Source: Celeribacter persicus (GTDB taxonomy: Bacteria > Pseudomonadota > Alphaproteobacteria > Rhodobacterales > Rhodobacteraceae). Taken from it: a DNA stretch of 64,000 bases. This document shows, one piece after another, positions 27,759 to 36,742 of the stretch (its first letter is position 1; each line of letters begins with the position of its first letter). The stretch is from assembly GCF_003050785.1 (NCBI RefSeq), contig NZ_QAOH01000004.1:124001-188000 (forward strand), in the 5' to 3' direction. The notes beneath the pieces are model-generated. The model searched no databases, was not told the origin of the DNA, and saw only the letters and a program-made list of their open reading frames with translations. A program made the position numbers and the translations under genes.

Positions 27759-28193
27759 TCAATGCCCCATGATCATGCCTTCGAGTGCGGTGTTCTCCAT
27801 CGCAAGCTCCTCAAGCCGCGCCTTGACGACATCGCCAATCGACACGAGACCGATCATCTCATCGCCCTGCATCACCGGCATGTGACGGAACCGCCCGGTG
27901 CTCATCCGCTCCAGAACCGCCAGCGCCGTATCGTCGGCCCGGCAGCTCACCAGCTTGCGGGTCATGAAATCCGCCACCTTGTGCGTCAGCACTTCGGCCC
28001 CCGTCCGCCCGAGCTCGCGCACGATATCGCGTTCGGACAGGATGCCTTCGGGGCGTTTCGGATCGGTGGCGACGATCACCGCGCCGATCCTGCGCGCGGA
28101 CAGAATCTCCGTCGCCTCCCCCACCGTCATATCCGGACGGATGGTCACGGTTTCCGCAATCGCCTTGGTCTTCAAAATTTGTCCAACGAGCAT
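27759..28193 (-). CDS. CBS domain pair protein
   Basis: A 144-residue stand-alone CBS protein with two CBS motifs, about residues 8-65 and 75-130 (FMTRKLVSCRADDTALAVLERM and RHMPVMQGDEMIGLVSIGDVV). CBS pairs usually bind adenine nucleotides and act as energy sensors on partner proteins. No fused domain identifies a partner. AAGGGAGGAAAC is a strong ribosome binding site. It follows the LysR gene in the same direction after a 91-base gap. Confidence 0.88.
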   Translation of the reverse strand: MLVGQILKTKAIAETVTIRPDMTVGEATEILSARRIGAVIVATDPKRPEGILSERDIVRELGRTGAEVLTHKVADFMTRKLVSCRADDTALAVLERMSTGRFRHMPVMQGDEMIGLVSIGDVVKARLEELAMENTALEGMIMGH

Positions 28194-28284
28194 GTTTCCT
28201 CCCTTTTAATCAATCGGCTGCCGCAGGTGCAGCACTCTTTCTCTGTCTCCCTGTTCCAAGCCTCCCCCGTGGTGCGACAATCTG

Positions 28285-29178
28285 TCAAGTCTCGCCTTCG
28301 AGTTTCTCGACGACCTCCCGCATCTGCCGGGTGAAAATCTCGCAGAACCGGGACAATCTTTCGACCTTACGATCATCGGCGTGGCGCACCAGCCAGAAGG
28401 CGCGTTTGAGCCGCACAAGCTCCGGCAGCACCCGGCGCATGCGTGGCACATAGGGCAGGCAAAAGTCATGCACGATGCCGAGACCCAGCTCCGCGCGGAT
28501 CATGTTGAGCTGGACGGAGACGGAATTCGACGTGTAATCCACGCGATTCACCCCGATTTCCTCAAGATAGTCCAGCTCCTTGTCAAAAATCAGATCGGGC
28601 ACATAGCCCACCATCTTATGCCCCTTGAGATCGTCGAGGCCCGAAATCCCGGGATGCTTGCGCAGATAGGGGCGCATGCCCGCAAGCGACAGATGGTAGT
28701 CGGTGATCTTCTGCACCAACAGCCGCCCGGAGGTCGGCGCAGACACGCTCACCACAAGATCCACCTCGCGTTTCGACAGGTTGAAAAGACGCGGCTGGGC
28801 GATCACCTGCATTTCCAGGTCCGGGTGGGTGTCGGCGATTCGCGCGATCACCCGGGGCAGAACGTAGTTGGCGCAACCATCTGGCGCACCGATACGGATC
28901 ACCCCCTTGAGCCCCGCATCGCCCTCCTCCGAGAGGCCCTCGGCACCACGCGCCACCGCCTGTTCCGCCGTCTCCGCGTGGGCCAGAAGCCGCGCACCAT
29001 CGCGGGTCAGCTCATAGCCCTGTGGCGATTTCGCGAACAACGTCACCCCCAGCCCCTCTTCGAGCCGGGAGATCCGCCGTCCCACCGTCGCGGGGTCGAT
29101 CTTGAGCTGACGCCCCGCCCCCGAAAGGCTTTCGGTCCGCGCCACCGCCAGAAACACCCGCAGATCGTCCCAGTTCAT
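28285..29178 (-). CDS. LysR family regulator divergent from mmsA
   Basis: A 297-residue LTTR. The helix-turn-helix lies at about residues 18-42 (ESLSGAGRQLKIDPATVGRRI) and the effector domain from about residue 90. The ATG at 29178 (MNWDDLRVF) has GGGAGCTGGGT upstream. It is divergent from mmsA across a 113-base gap, the classical LTTR layout, so it likely controls valine/propionate-type catabolism through mmsA in response to an unidentified metabolite. Confidence 0.9.
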   Translation of the reverse strand: MNWDDLRVFLAVARTESLSGAGRQLKIDPATVGRRISRLEEGLGVTLFAKSPQGYELTRDGARLLAHAETAEQAVARGAEGLSEEGDAGLKGVIRIGAPDGCANYVLPRVIARIADTHPDLEMQVIAQPRLFNLSKREVDLVVSVSAPTSGRLLVQKITDYHLSLAGMRPYLRKHPGISGLDDLKGHKMVGYVPDLIFDKELDYLEEIGVNRVDYTSNSVSVQLNMIRAELGLGIVHDFCLPYVPRMRRVLPELVRLKRAFWLVRHADDRKVERLSRFCEIFTRQMREVVEKLEGET

Positions 29179-29291
29179 ACCCAGCTCCCACACGACTTGT
29201 TTTGCAAAAACGCAAAATCTTTTTGAAATATTCTCTCTTTTGAACACATTTTCGCAAGACTAACTTTACGGCAAGTCATTTGGAGGATCCC

Positions 29292-30791
29292 ATGGAAGAG
29301 CTGAAACACTACATCAACGGAGAATATGTCGCCGGCACCTCCGGCCGTTTCTCCGAAGTACGCAACCCCGCCACCGGCGAAGCCATCGCCAAGGTGCCGC
29401 TGGCCACCCCCGCCGAACTGAACGAGGCCGTCGCGAAAGCCGCCGAAGCACAGATCGAGTGGGCCAAGGTCAACCCGCAACGCCGCGCCCGTGTGATGAT
29501 GAAATTCGGTCAATTGATCGAGGCCAACATGGACAAGCTTGCCGAGTGCCTGTCGCGCGAGCATGGCAAAACCATCCCTGACGCCAAGGGTGACATTCAG
29601 CGTGGTCTTGAAGTGGTCGAGGTCTGCATGGGGGCGCCTGCGATGCTCAAGGGCGAATTCACCGGCGATGCGGGACCGGGCATCGACCTTTACGCCATCC
29701 GCCAGCCGCTTGGCGTCGTTGCGGGCATCACACCGTTCAACTTCCCGGCGATGATCCCGCTCTGGAAAATGGGCCCGGCGCTGGTGTCCGGGAACGCCAT
29801 GATCCTGAAGCCCTCCGAACGCACGCCGATGACCTCCTTGATGCTCGCCGAGCTTGCCACCGAGGCCGGTGTGCCCGCAGGCGTGTTGCAGGTGGTGCAT
29901 GGCGACAAGGAGGCAGTCGACGCGATCCTCGACAACGACACCATTCAGGCCGTGGGCTTTGTCGGCTCCACCCCGATTGCGCAATATATCTACGGTCGTG
30001 CGGCCACCAACGGCAAACGGGCGCAATGTTTCGGCGGCGCGAAAAACCACATGATCATCATGCCGGACGCCGATCTCGACAAGGCCGCCGACGCGCTGGT
30101 GGGCGCGGGCTTCGGGGCTGCGGGGGAACGCTGCATGGCCGTCTCGGTCGCTGTGCCGGTCGGCAAGGAAACCGCCGACAAGCTGATCGAGAAACTCGTG
30201 CCCAAGATCGAGAAACTCAAGGTCGCGCCCTATACCGCAGGCGATGACACCGATTACGGCCCGGTCATCACCGCGCAAGCGAAAGAGCGCATCGAGAGCC
30301 TGATCTCCTCTGGCGTCGAGCAGGGGGCCACCCTTGTTACCGACGGGCGCGGGATGAAAATTCAGGGCTATGATAACGGCTATTTCGTCGGTCCGACCCT
30401 GTTCGATGACGTGACGCCCGACATGGACATCTACAAGGAAGAGATCTTCGGCCCGGTCCTGTCGCAGGTTCGCATGGAAACCTACGAAGAGGCGCTTCAG
30501 CTCATCATCGACAACGATTACGGCAACGGCACCGCGATCTACACCGCCGATGGCGACACCGCGCGGGACTTCGTCAACCGGGTGAATGTCGGCATGGTCG
30601 GCGTCAACTTCCCGATCCCGGTGCCTCTCTCCTACTACTCCTTCGGCGGCTGGAAGAAATCGGCCTTCGGCGATCTCGACCAGTACGGGCCGGACGCGTT
30701 CAAATTCTACACCAAGACGAAAAAGGTCACCTCGCGCTGGTTCTCCGGCATCAAGGACGGTGTGGCGCTGAATTTCAAAGCGATGGACTAA
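29292..30791 (+). CDS. mmsA: CoA-acylating methylmalonate-semialdehyde dehydrogenase
   Basis: A 499-residue aldehyde dehydrogenase superfamily member that converts (methyl)malonate semialdehyde to propionyl- or acetyl-CoA in valine, beta-alanine and inositol breakdown. The nucleophile is in GAAGERCMAVSVAV near residue 285. The MMSDH signature GITPFNFPAMIPLWKMGPAL and the KNHMIIMPDADLDKA stretch are present. The ATG at 29292 has TGGAGG six bases upstream; a TTG four codons earlier is less likely. Paired palindromic repeats follow the gene. Confidence 0.95.
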   Translation: MEELKHYINGEYVAGTSGRFSEVRNPATGEAIAKVPLATPAELNEAVAKAAEAQIEWAKVNPQRRARVMMKFGQLIEANMDKLAECLSREHGKTIPDAKGDIQRGLEVVEVCMGAPAMLKGEFTGDAGPGIDLYAIRQPLGVVAGITPFNFPAMIPLWKMGPALVSGNAMILKPSERTPMTSLMLAELATEAGVPAGVLQVVHGDKEAVDAILDNDTIQAVGFVGSTPIAQYIYGRAATNGKRAQCFGGAKNHMIIMPDADLDKAADALVGAGFGAAGERCMAVSVAVPVGKETADKLIEKLVPKIEKLKVAPYTAGDDTDYGPVITAQAKERIESLISSGVEQGATLVTDGRGMKIQGYDNGYFVGPTLFDDVTPDMDIYKEEIFGPVLSQVRMETYEEALQLIIDNDYGNGTAIYTADGDTARDFVNRVNVGMVGVNFPIPVPLSYYSFGGWKKSAFGDLDQYGPDAFKFYTKTKKVTSRWFSGIKDGVALNFKAMD

Positions 30792-30835
30792 AGCGTTTCT
30801 GCTTAAACCTGAATCAAGGCTTGAGCAGAAACGCT
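30792..30835. repeat. Palindromic repeat C1
   Basis: A 12-bp perfect stem AGCGTTTCTGCT / AGCAGAAACGCT. The loop carries AAACCTGAATCAAGG, sharing the AACCTGA core with A2 and C2. It starts within two bases of the mmsA stop codon. Confidence 0.7.
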
Positions 30836-30857
30836 GCGCAACGTTCAAGCGGAGCGG

Positions 30858-30900
30858 GCGTTTCGATTTTATGCGATAAATCAGGTTAAACTCGAAACGC
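30858..30900. repeat. Palindromic repeat C2
   Basis: A 9-bp perfect stem GCGTTTCGA / TCGAAACGC encloses AAATCAGGTTAAAC, which is the AACCTGA core in inverted orientation. C1 and C2 are therefore arranged head to head. Confidence 0.7.
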
Positions 30901-30932
30901 TTTAAACTCCAGCTTTCACAAAACGAACATTC

Positions 30933-30967
30933 AAGCGGGTCTTTCGATGAAGACCCGCTTTTCTTTT
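30933..30967 (+). terminator. Terminator downstream of mmsA
   Basis: An 11-bp perfect stem AAGCGGGTCTT / AAGACCCGCTT followed by TTCTTTT. It lies about 140 bases after mmsA, beyond the repeats, the same layout as after gap. Confidence 0.85.
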
Positions 30968-31101
30968 GTCCGTTCGCAACATGCTCTGGATGCCCTGCGA
31001 CAAATCGGTCGCCCACATGACGCATGTGAGTTTGTTACAGACAGGCGCAAGGCCGCGCAGTAGCCTAAGGCTAGGTTAACCAAAACTCACTGGAGAGTTT
31101 C

Positions 31102-31299
31102 ATGCTCAAAAAGAACGTCGGCAGTCTTGACCGCATCCTGCGCATCGTGATCGGCCTTGCCCTGATCATCGGCTTTTTCGTCAACACCGAAGCTTCGCTG
31201 CGCTGGCTTTACCTGATCGGGATCATCCCGCTGGTGACCGGGCTTATGTCCAGCTGTCCGCTTTACTCGATCTTCGGGATCAACACCTGCAAGAAATGA
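31102..31299 (+). CDS. DUF2892 membrane protein
   Basis: A 65-residue protein of the YgaP-like transmembrane family (DUF2892). It has the VGSLDRILRIVIGLALIIG opening, two membrane spans (about residues 12-30 and 36-55) and the conserved SSCPLYSIFGINTCKK end with two cysteines. In other proteins this domain is fused to rhodanese, linking it to sulfur chemistry. It converges with a Crp/Fnr gene after a 3-base gap, at the edge of the sox cluster. GGAGAGTTTC precedes the ATG. Confidence 0.88.
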   Translation: MLKKNVGSLDRILRIVIGLALIIGFFVNTEASLRWLYLIGIIPLVTGLMSSCPLYSIFGINTCKK

Positions 31300-31302
31300 T
31301 CC

Positions 31303-31959
31303 TCACCCCGAATGCGCCAGCGCATCAAGCGCTTCGCGATCGGTCAGATACACCACGCCGCGGGCGGTCTTGACCCATCCGCGGCGCTGGAACTCCTGAA
31401 GCTGGCGGGAAATCACTTCCCGCGCCGTACCCAGTTCCGCCGCCAGTTGGGCATGCGTCGCCTTCAACTCCCCTGCCCCGCGCGACAAACCGAGAAGCTT
31501 CTGCGCCAGCCGGATGTCGACCTTTTGAAAAGCGATTTCCTCGATCACATGGAACAGATCGGTGATGCGGCGGGAATAGGCGGAAAACACGAAAGTGCGG
31601 AAACTCTGGGAGCGTGCCACCAGATCGTCGAACACCCGGCGCGGAATGGCAACCGCCTCCACCTCGGTCTCGGCAATGCCCTCGGCGCTGTAATCCTCAT
31701 AGGCCAGAAGACAGGCGGTGGTCAGCACACAGCTTTCGCCCGCATGCACACGATAGAGCACGATCTCGCGCCCGCCCTCGGTGGTCTGTTGCACCCGCAC
31801 CGTCCCGTCGAGCAGTAAAAGCAGGTTCTCCGGGCTCTTCCCCGGCCCGAAAAGCACCGTGTTTTCCGGCAGATGCACGATCTGGGATTGACTTACAAGG
31901 CGCTCGCGCACCTTCGGTTCCAATGTCGCCAGACCGGAAAATCGGTCGATCCAATCCAT
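31303..31959 (-). CDS. Crp/Fnr family regulator
   Basis: A 218-residue regulator with an N-terminal cyclic-nucleotide-type beta-roll (about residues 15-115), a long dimer helix and a Crp-type winged helix (about 150-205, THAQLAAELGTAREVISRQLQEFQRRGWV). Fnr-type four-cysteine ligands are absent, so it is not an oxygen-sensing Fnr; cysteines occur at SCVLTTACLL. The ATG at 31959 (MDWIDRF) follows a GGGGTG site. Its place between DUF2892 and DUF302/sox genes suggests a sulfur- or redox-related signal; this is inference. Confidence 0.88.
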   Translation of the reverse strand: MDWIDRFSGLATLEPKVRERLVSQSQIVHLPENTVLFGPGKSPENLLLLLDGTVRVQQTTEGGREIVLYRVHAGESCVLTTACLLAYEDYSAEGIAETEVEAVAIPRRVFDDLVARSQSFRTFVFSAYSRRITDLFHVIEEIAFQKVDIRLAQKLLGLSRGAGELKATHAQLAAELGTAREVISRQLQEFQRRGWVKTARGVVYLTDREALDALAHSG

Positions 31960-31992
31960 CTCGGCACCCCTTTCACGGTTCAAGGGGTTTAT

Positions 31993-32442
31993 TTAAAAGC
32001 TCGTGGCCTCTTCCACAATCTCTGTCAGCAAATCTTCGACCGCCTGCATCGGACCTTCGGGGTAATCGCGGAAACCGATGGTGACCTTACCCGCCTGATC
32101 GGCCACGAAAATTGAATAGGGACAATGCACGATGTTCATCGGATCGGCCTCCATCACCTCGCGCGACACGGTGGCCGAGCAGAACAGGAACACATCCGCC
32201 GCCTCGAACAGCTTCACGTCGGAGCCGACGTCCGCGCGGGTGCGCTCAAGCATGTCGCCGGTGTGACTGCGGTAGTCGATCACCAGCCCTTTCGAGATGA
32301 TCGCATCTTCGACGGCGAAGGCCGCATCCTCGAATGTGCCGTCATAATCGAAAGTGATCGCCTGATCATTGGCCAGAACCGGACTGACCAGAAGCGGGCC
32401 GGTCGCAAGCGCCAAAAGCGCCATCAATGCTTTGGTGTTCAT
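31993..32442 (-). CDS. Secreted DUF302 protein next to soxD
   Basis: A 149-residue periplasmic protein with a signal peptide (residues 1-24, ending SPVLA) and a DUF302 domain (about residues 27-140). The domain includes TFDYDGTFEDAAFAVEDAI and a conserved Cys-Pro (NIVHCPYSIFV). DUF302 proteins are small alpha-beta folds of unknown function often found with sulfur or redox genes. It follows soxD in the same direction after 94 bases, with GGGAGGA before the ATG, so it is plausibly part of the sox regulon. Confidence 0.85.
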   Translation of the reverse strand: MNTKALMALLALATGPLLVSPVLANDQAITFDYDGTFEDAAFAVEDAIISKGLVIDYRSHTGDMLERTRADVGSDVKLFEAADVFLFCSATVSREVMEADPMNIVHCPYSIFVADQAGKVTIGFRDYPEGPMQAVEDLLTEIVEEATSF

Positions 32443-32536
32443 GAGAAATCCTCCCTTTTCTCGAATGATACCATGGAAAAAAGGCGACACCCAGATTCAA
32501 CGTCCGGATGCCGCCCCCCTGTTCGCACAGGATATC

Positions 32537-33643
32537 TTACTGGGACGCGGATTTGAGATATTCGATCACTGCGGCGATCTCCTCATCCTTTTTCAACCCG
32601 GCAAAGCTCATCTTGGTCTTCGGGAACATGGCTTTCGGCTTGTGCAGATATTCCGTCAGATTTTCGATGGTCCAGATGAAACCCTCGTCATGGGCAGCCG
32701 TGAAATCCTTGGAATATTTGAAATCCCCGACATGAGCGATGGTGGCACCGATCACGCCATTGAGCACCGGACCGGTCCTGTTCTTGGCGCCCTCGCCCAC
32801 CTGGTGACAGGCCGCGCATTTCTTGAACACTTTCTCACCCTGAGCGGCCAGTTCCGGGTCGACCGACATGGCCGCCACGACCGGCGCCTCTTCCGCCGGA
32901 GCTTCGACCGGCTCTTGTGCAGCCTCTTCGACGGCCGGGGTGTCCACAGGTTCCTCGACAGCTTCTTCGACAACGACAGCCGCCTCGGTCACGGTTTCCG
33001 TGCCCTCTTCCTCCGGCGTCACATCGAGTACGGTCGCCCGTCTGGTGATCTCCACCGTATCCTTGCAGTTCTCGTAACAGGCGTTTTCCTCGGTGAAGAT
33101 CGTGTATTCCGTTTCCGGTCGATCATCGACGATGAATCCCCCGGCATTCGGCATCTCGACTTCGAGGAAATTCTCGTTCGACAGCACGAAATCGTCGTCC
33201 ACGAGGTAATTAGAATAGAGCAGATAGGCGGTAATCGCATAGACATCGTCATCCGACATGGTCTGCGCAGCCCCAAAAGGCATGGAGCGACGGACATAGT
33301 CATAGACGGTCGAGAGATACGGCCAATAAGAGCCGATGGTTTTCAGCGGATCCTTGTCCGCCAGCGTGCCATCGCCGCCCGCCAGTTTCGGCCAGTTGTC
33401 CACACCTTCCGCGAACTCGCCATGACAGACGGCGCAGTTCTCGGAAAAGATCATCTCGCCATCCTCGACCGACCCGGAGCCCACGGGCAAGCCTTCGCCA
33501 TTGGGAGAAATATCGTGGTTCCAGGCCGCGATTTCTTCCGGCAGGGCGGCCCGGCCAAGGCCGAGTTTCTCCGCGAAAGCCGGCATCGCAAGGGTCGCGA
33601 CAAGGGCGGTGGTGATGGTCAGTTTAGGAAGAAACTTCGACAT
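32537..33643 (-). CDS. soxD: Sulfane dehydrogenase cytochrome subunit SoxD
   Basis: Dihaem c-type cytochrome that accepts electrons from the molybdenum subunit SoxC during oxidation of SoxY-bound sulfane sulfur. The 368-residue protein has a signal peptide (residues 1-24) and haem motifs CAVCH (70-74) and CAACH (276-280). A Glu/Pro/Val-rich linker (about 205-258) joins the two cytochrome domains. A further C-x3-C pair (CYENC, about 189-193) is visible. Its ATG overlaps the end of soxC by 20 bases. It depends on the ccm system for haem attachment. Confidence 0.96.
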   Translation of the reverse strand: MSKFLPKLTITTALVATLAMPAFAEKLGLGRAALPEEIAAWNHDISPNGEGLPVGSGSVEDGEMIFSENCAVCHGEFAEGVDNWPKLAGGDGTLADKDPLKTIGSYWPYLSTVYDYVRRSMPFGAAQTMSDDDVYAITAYLLYSNYLVDDDFVLSNENFLEVEMPNAGGFIVDDRPETEYTIFTEENACYENCKDTVEITRRATVLDVTPEEEGTETVTEAAVVVEEAVEEPVDTPAVEEAAQEPVEAPAEEAPVVAAMSVDPELAAQGEKVFKKCAACHQVGEGAKNRTGPVLNGVIGATIAHVGDFKYSKDFTAAHDEGFIWTIENLTEYLHKPKAMFPKTKMSFAGLKKDEEIAAVIEYLKSASQ

Positions 33644-34913
33644 TTTCCGCCTCCCCGTTCGCTTTGACATGCCAGGTCTGAATGCAGTTGTTGTGATACA
33701 CGGAGTTCTCGCCGCGCACCTCTCTGAGCTGTGCCTTGGTCGGCTGAACATAGCCCGTTTCGTCATGGGCACGCGATTGCAGCAGCATCTCCTCACCATT
33801 CCATGTTGTGTCGAGATAGAAGCGCGTGAGCGCCATCGACTGGCCCTCATTTGCGAGACGCGCTTTCTGCCAGGTCTTGCCTCCGTCGATGGACACATCG
33901 ACGCCGGTGATCGCACCACGACCGGACCAAGCCAACCCGGTGATCACCAGCGGGCCTTTGCCATGCTTGATCGGGGATTGCGGGCTGGGTGAGGTCACCA
34001 CGGATTTCGCATCCATGACCCAGGTCCATTTGCGCGAGGTGCCATCCGCCAGCGTATCGGTGTATTTCGAGGTTTCCTCACGCGATTCAATGGCTTGCGC
34101 GGTCACTTCGATGCGGCGTAGCCATTTCACCCACATGTTGCCTTCCCAACCCGGCACCACGAGGCGCACCGGATAGCCATGCTCCATGCGCAGTGCTTCG
34201 CCATTGGCCTTAAAGGCAATCATGCAGTCGTCGAGCGCCTTTTCCATCGGAATGGAGCGTCCGTTCGAGGAGGCATCCGCCCCTTCGACATAAACCCATT
34301 TGTCCGACAGATCGCCCGCAGCCCCGAGCCCCGCTTCTTCGAGAAGCGTGCGCAGCGTGACGCCGGTGTATTCCATGTTGTGAATCATGCCATGGGTGAA
34401 TTGTGCGCCGTTCAATTGCGCCCCCGCCCATTCCATCCCGGTGTTGGCCGCGCATTCGAGGAAGAAAGTGCGGTTCACCCGCGGGAAGCGTTCGAGATCC
34501 TCGTAGGTGAACACAAGCGGCTGGTCCACCAGACCGTTGATCATCAGGCGGTAATCTTCTTTCTTCAGCTCGATCGCGCCGGAGTGGTGACGCTCGAAAG
34601 CGCACCCCTGCGGCGTGATCGTTCCATCAAGCGCATGGATCGGCGTGAAGTTGATCGAGGAAATCGGGTCCGCCGTCAGCCACGGCACGTTGCGGCGAAT
34701 GACATCGCCCTCATATTTGATCGGCAGGCCGTAGGGCGTCTCATCGACACCCGCTCCAGTGTAGATGGCCCACTCCTGTTTCTCGGTGATCAGCGGATCG
34801 GACCCTTCGGCGGCGGCTTTGCTCGCGGCCAGTCCGACCCCGGTGGCCGCCGCGCCGCGCAGGAACGCGCGCCGGCTCGCCCCACGGTTCTGGCCGTTTT
34901 GGGTATCACTCAT
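33624..34913 (-). CDS. soxC: Sulfane dehydrogenase molybdenum subunit SoxC
   Basis: Molybdopterin enzyme of the sulfite-oxidase fold that oxidises the outer sulfur of SoxY-cysteine persulfide by six electrons. The 429-residue protein has a twin-arginine signal (SRRAFLRGAAATGVG), the Mo-ligating Cys in FFLECAANTGMEWAG near residue 158, and a C-terminal dimerisation domain (VDVSIDGGKTWQKARLA). The start at 34913 (MSDTQNG) sits just before the TAT motif; the longer frame to 35135 is a shadow of soxB. The soxCD pair indicates complete oxidation of thiosulfate to sulfate without sulfur globules. Confidence 0.97.
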   Translation of the reverse strand: MSDTQNGQNRGASRRAFLRGAAATGVGLAASKAAAEGSDPLITEKQEWAIYTGAGVDETPYGLPIKYEGDVIRRNVPWLTADPISSINFTPIHALDGTITPQGCAFERHHSGAIELKKEDYRLMINGLVDQPLVFTYEDLERFPRVNRTFFLECAANTGMEWAGAQLNGAQFTHGMIHNMEYTGVTLRTLLEEAGLGAAGDLSDKWVYVEGADASSNGRSIPMEKALDDCMIAFKANGEALRMEHGYPVRLVVPGWEGNMWVKWLRRIEVTAQAIESREETSKYTDTLADGTSRKWTWVMDAKSVVTSPSPQSPIKHGKGPLVITGLAWSGRGAITGVDVSIDGGKTWQKARLANEGQSMALTRFYLDTTWNGEEMLLQSRAHDETGYVQPTKAQLREVRGENSVYHNNCIQTWHVKANGEAENVEVSS

Positions 34914-34971
34914 CTCTCGTGTCTCCCTCATGATTGTGCGTTGCGGGCCGCTTTCGGCCCCTGTTCGAGTT

Positions 34972-36669
34972 TCAGGCACCCACCACCTTGACGGAGGTGT
35001 TCGGTTCGACATGAACCACGCCTTGTTTGCGGATATGGCTTTCCACCACGTCCCAGATCTGCGGCCCTTCGGTGCCCTCGTTGACGGAGGCCCAGCCCGC
35101 GACAACGTAGTTTTTCGCCGGATCCAGTTGCTCACCGGTTTTCAGAAGCGTCAGCTCCGAAATCCGCTCGCCCTGCGGCTTGGTGATGTCGATGCGGTAG
35201 CCAAGGCCCCCCATGCGCACCATGTCGCCGCCCTGCTGGTAATAGGGATCGGGGTTGAAGATGTTGTCGGCCACGTCTTCCATGATCGTATGGATGAACT
35301 CGCCGGTCATCTCGGAGCGGTAGGCCTTGCCATAGGTCATGGAAGTGGCGTTCCAGATGTCCTCGCGGGTAATCTTGTCGCCCGGAAGCAGCGACGGCCC
35401 CCAACGCACGCCCGGCGACATGGCGATATCGGCTTCACGCTCACTCAGAAGCGCGTCACAGATTAGATCGTCCCAGGTGCCGTTGAAATTGCCGCGACGG
35501 TAGAGCACGCTATCGGTCTCGCCGATCACCTCGGACATTGCGTCTTCATAGGGCGCTCGTTGTTCGTCGATCAGCGTGGAGACCGCTTTGTCCGGCTCGA
35601 TCACGTCGGAGAAGATCGGGATGAGTTTATGACGGAAGCCCATCATGCGCCCGTCGCGCACATCCAGATCAACGCGGGAGATGAATTTGCCGTTCGATCC
35701 CGACGCGATGATGATCGTCTCACCGACCAGAACCGGCTCCGGCAGCGCGTCATGGGTGTGCCCGGAGAGCACGACGTCGATACCCTTCACGAGGCTCGCC
35801 ATTTTCTTGTCCACGTCGAACCCGTTGTGCGACAGCAGCACGACAAGCTCCGCACCCATGCCGCGAACCTCGTCCACCACTTCCTGCATCCGCTCGGTGC
35901 GAATGCCAAAGGAGTATTCCGGGAACATCCAGCCGGGGTTGGCGATGGGCATATAGGGGAAGGCCTGACCGATGACGGCGATCTTCACGCCGCCACGTTC
36001 GAAGAATTTGTAAGGCTCGAAATCCTCCGCCGGTTCGTCCCATTCCGCGTCGAAGATGTTGGCGCCCAGCGCCGCAAAGGGCAGATCGGCCACCACTTCG
36101 CGCACGCGTTCGGAGCCCAGCGTAAACTCCCAGTGGAAGGTCATCGCATCGGGTTTGAGCGCGTTCATCACGTTGACCATATCCTGCCCCTCGGTGTGGT
36201 AGCAGGTGTAGGAGCCATGCCATGTGTCGCCGCCATCGAGCAAAAGCGCATCGGGACGCGCGGCGCGGATCGAGTTGATCACGGTCGCCACACGGTCGAG
36301 GCCGCCGACCTTGCCATAGGCTTTGCCCAAAGCGGAAAAATCGTTATAGGTCAGCGCATAGGCCGAGGGCGAATTGTCCTCGATGCCGTAAAGCTTGCGG
36401 AAATCCGCGCCTGTGACATGCGGCACCGAGCCCTTGTTCTCGCCCACGCCGAGGTTGATCTCCGGCTCGCGGAAATAGATCGGTTTGAGTTGGGCGTGAA
36501 TGTCGGTGACATGGATCAGGGAGACGTTGCCGAAGGTGTCGAACTCCAGAAGCTGATCCTGCGTCAGGCTTTGCTGGGCCGCAAGGCGCGCCCAGTTGCC
36601 GAACCCGGACGCCCCGTAAAGGGCGGAAGCGGCCATGGAGACCTGAAGGAAGTCACGACGTGAAATCAT
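34972..36669 (-). CDS. soxB: Thiosulfohydrolase SoxB
   Basis: Dimanganese periplasmic hydrolase that releases sulfate from the SoxY-bound sulfonate. The 565-residue protein has a twin-arginine signal (MISRRDFLQVSM) and metallophosphatase motifs HVTDIHAQ, LLDGGDTWHGS, LLSHNGFD and VLSGHTHD in the expected order. The ATG at 36669 is chosen because the TAT motif follows directly. It lies 110 bases from soxA with a hairpin in between, the largest break inside the soxX-to-soxD run. Confidence 0.97.
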   Translation of the reverse strand: MISRRDFLQVSMAASALYGASGFGNWARLAAQQSLTQDQLLEFDTFGNVSLIHVTDIHAQLKPIYFREPEINLGVGENKGSVPHVTGADFRKLYGIEDNSPSAYALTYNDFSALGKAYGKVGGLDRVATVINSIRAARPDALLLDGGDTWHGSYTCYHTEGQDMVNVMNALKPDAMTFHWEFTLGSERVREVVADLPFAALGANIFDAEWDEPAEDFEPYKFFERGGVKIAVIGQAFPYMPIANPGWMFPEYSFGIRTERMQEVVDEVRGMGAELVVLLSHNGFDVDKKMASLVKGIDVVLSGHTHDALPEPVLVGETIIIASGSNGKFISRVDLDVRDGRMMGFRHKLIPIFSDVIEPDKAVSTLIDEQRAPYEDAMSEVIGETDSVLYRRGNFNGTWDDLICDALLSEREADIAMSPGVRWGPSLLPGDKITREDIWNATSMTYGKAYRSEMTGEFIHTIMEDVADNIFNPDPYYQQGGDMVRMGGLGYRIDITKPQGERISELTLLKTGEQLDPAKNYVVAGWASVNEGTEGPQIWDVVESHIRKQGVVHVEPNTSVKVVGA

Positions 36670-36742
36670 GTGTGTCGCTCCGTAGATGTCGCACAAAACC
36701 GCTCAGGAATTATGCGTAAATTTGAATATATCGAGAGGGAGA

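Noticed and set aside
36719-36735. AATTTGAATATATCGAG upstream of soxB as a third SoxR operator
   Set aside because: Only one half-site (TTGAATAT) is present; no inverted partner lies at the expected distance.
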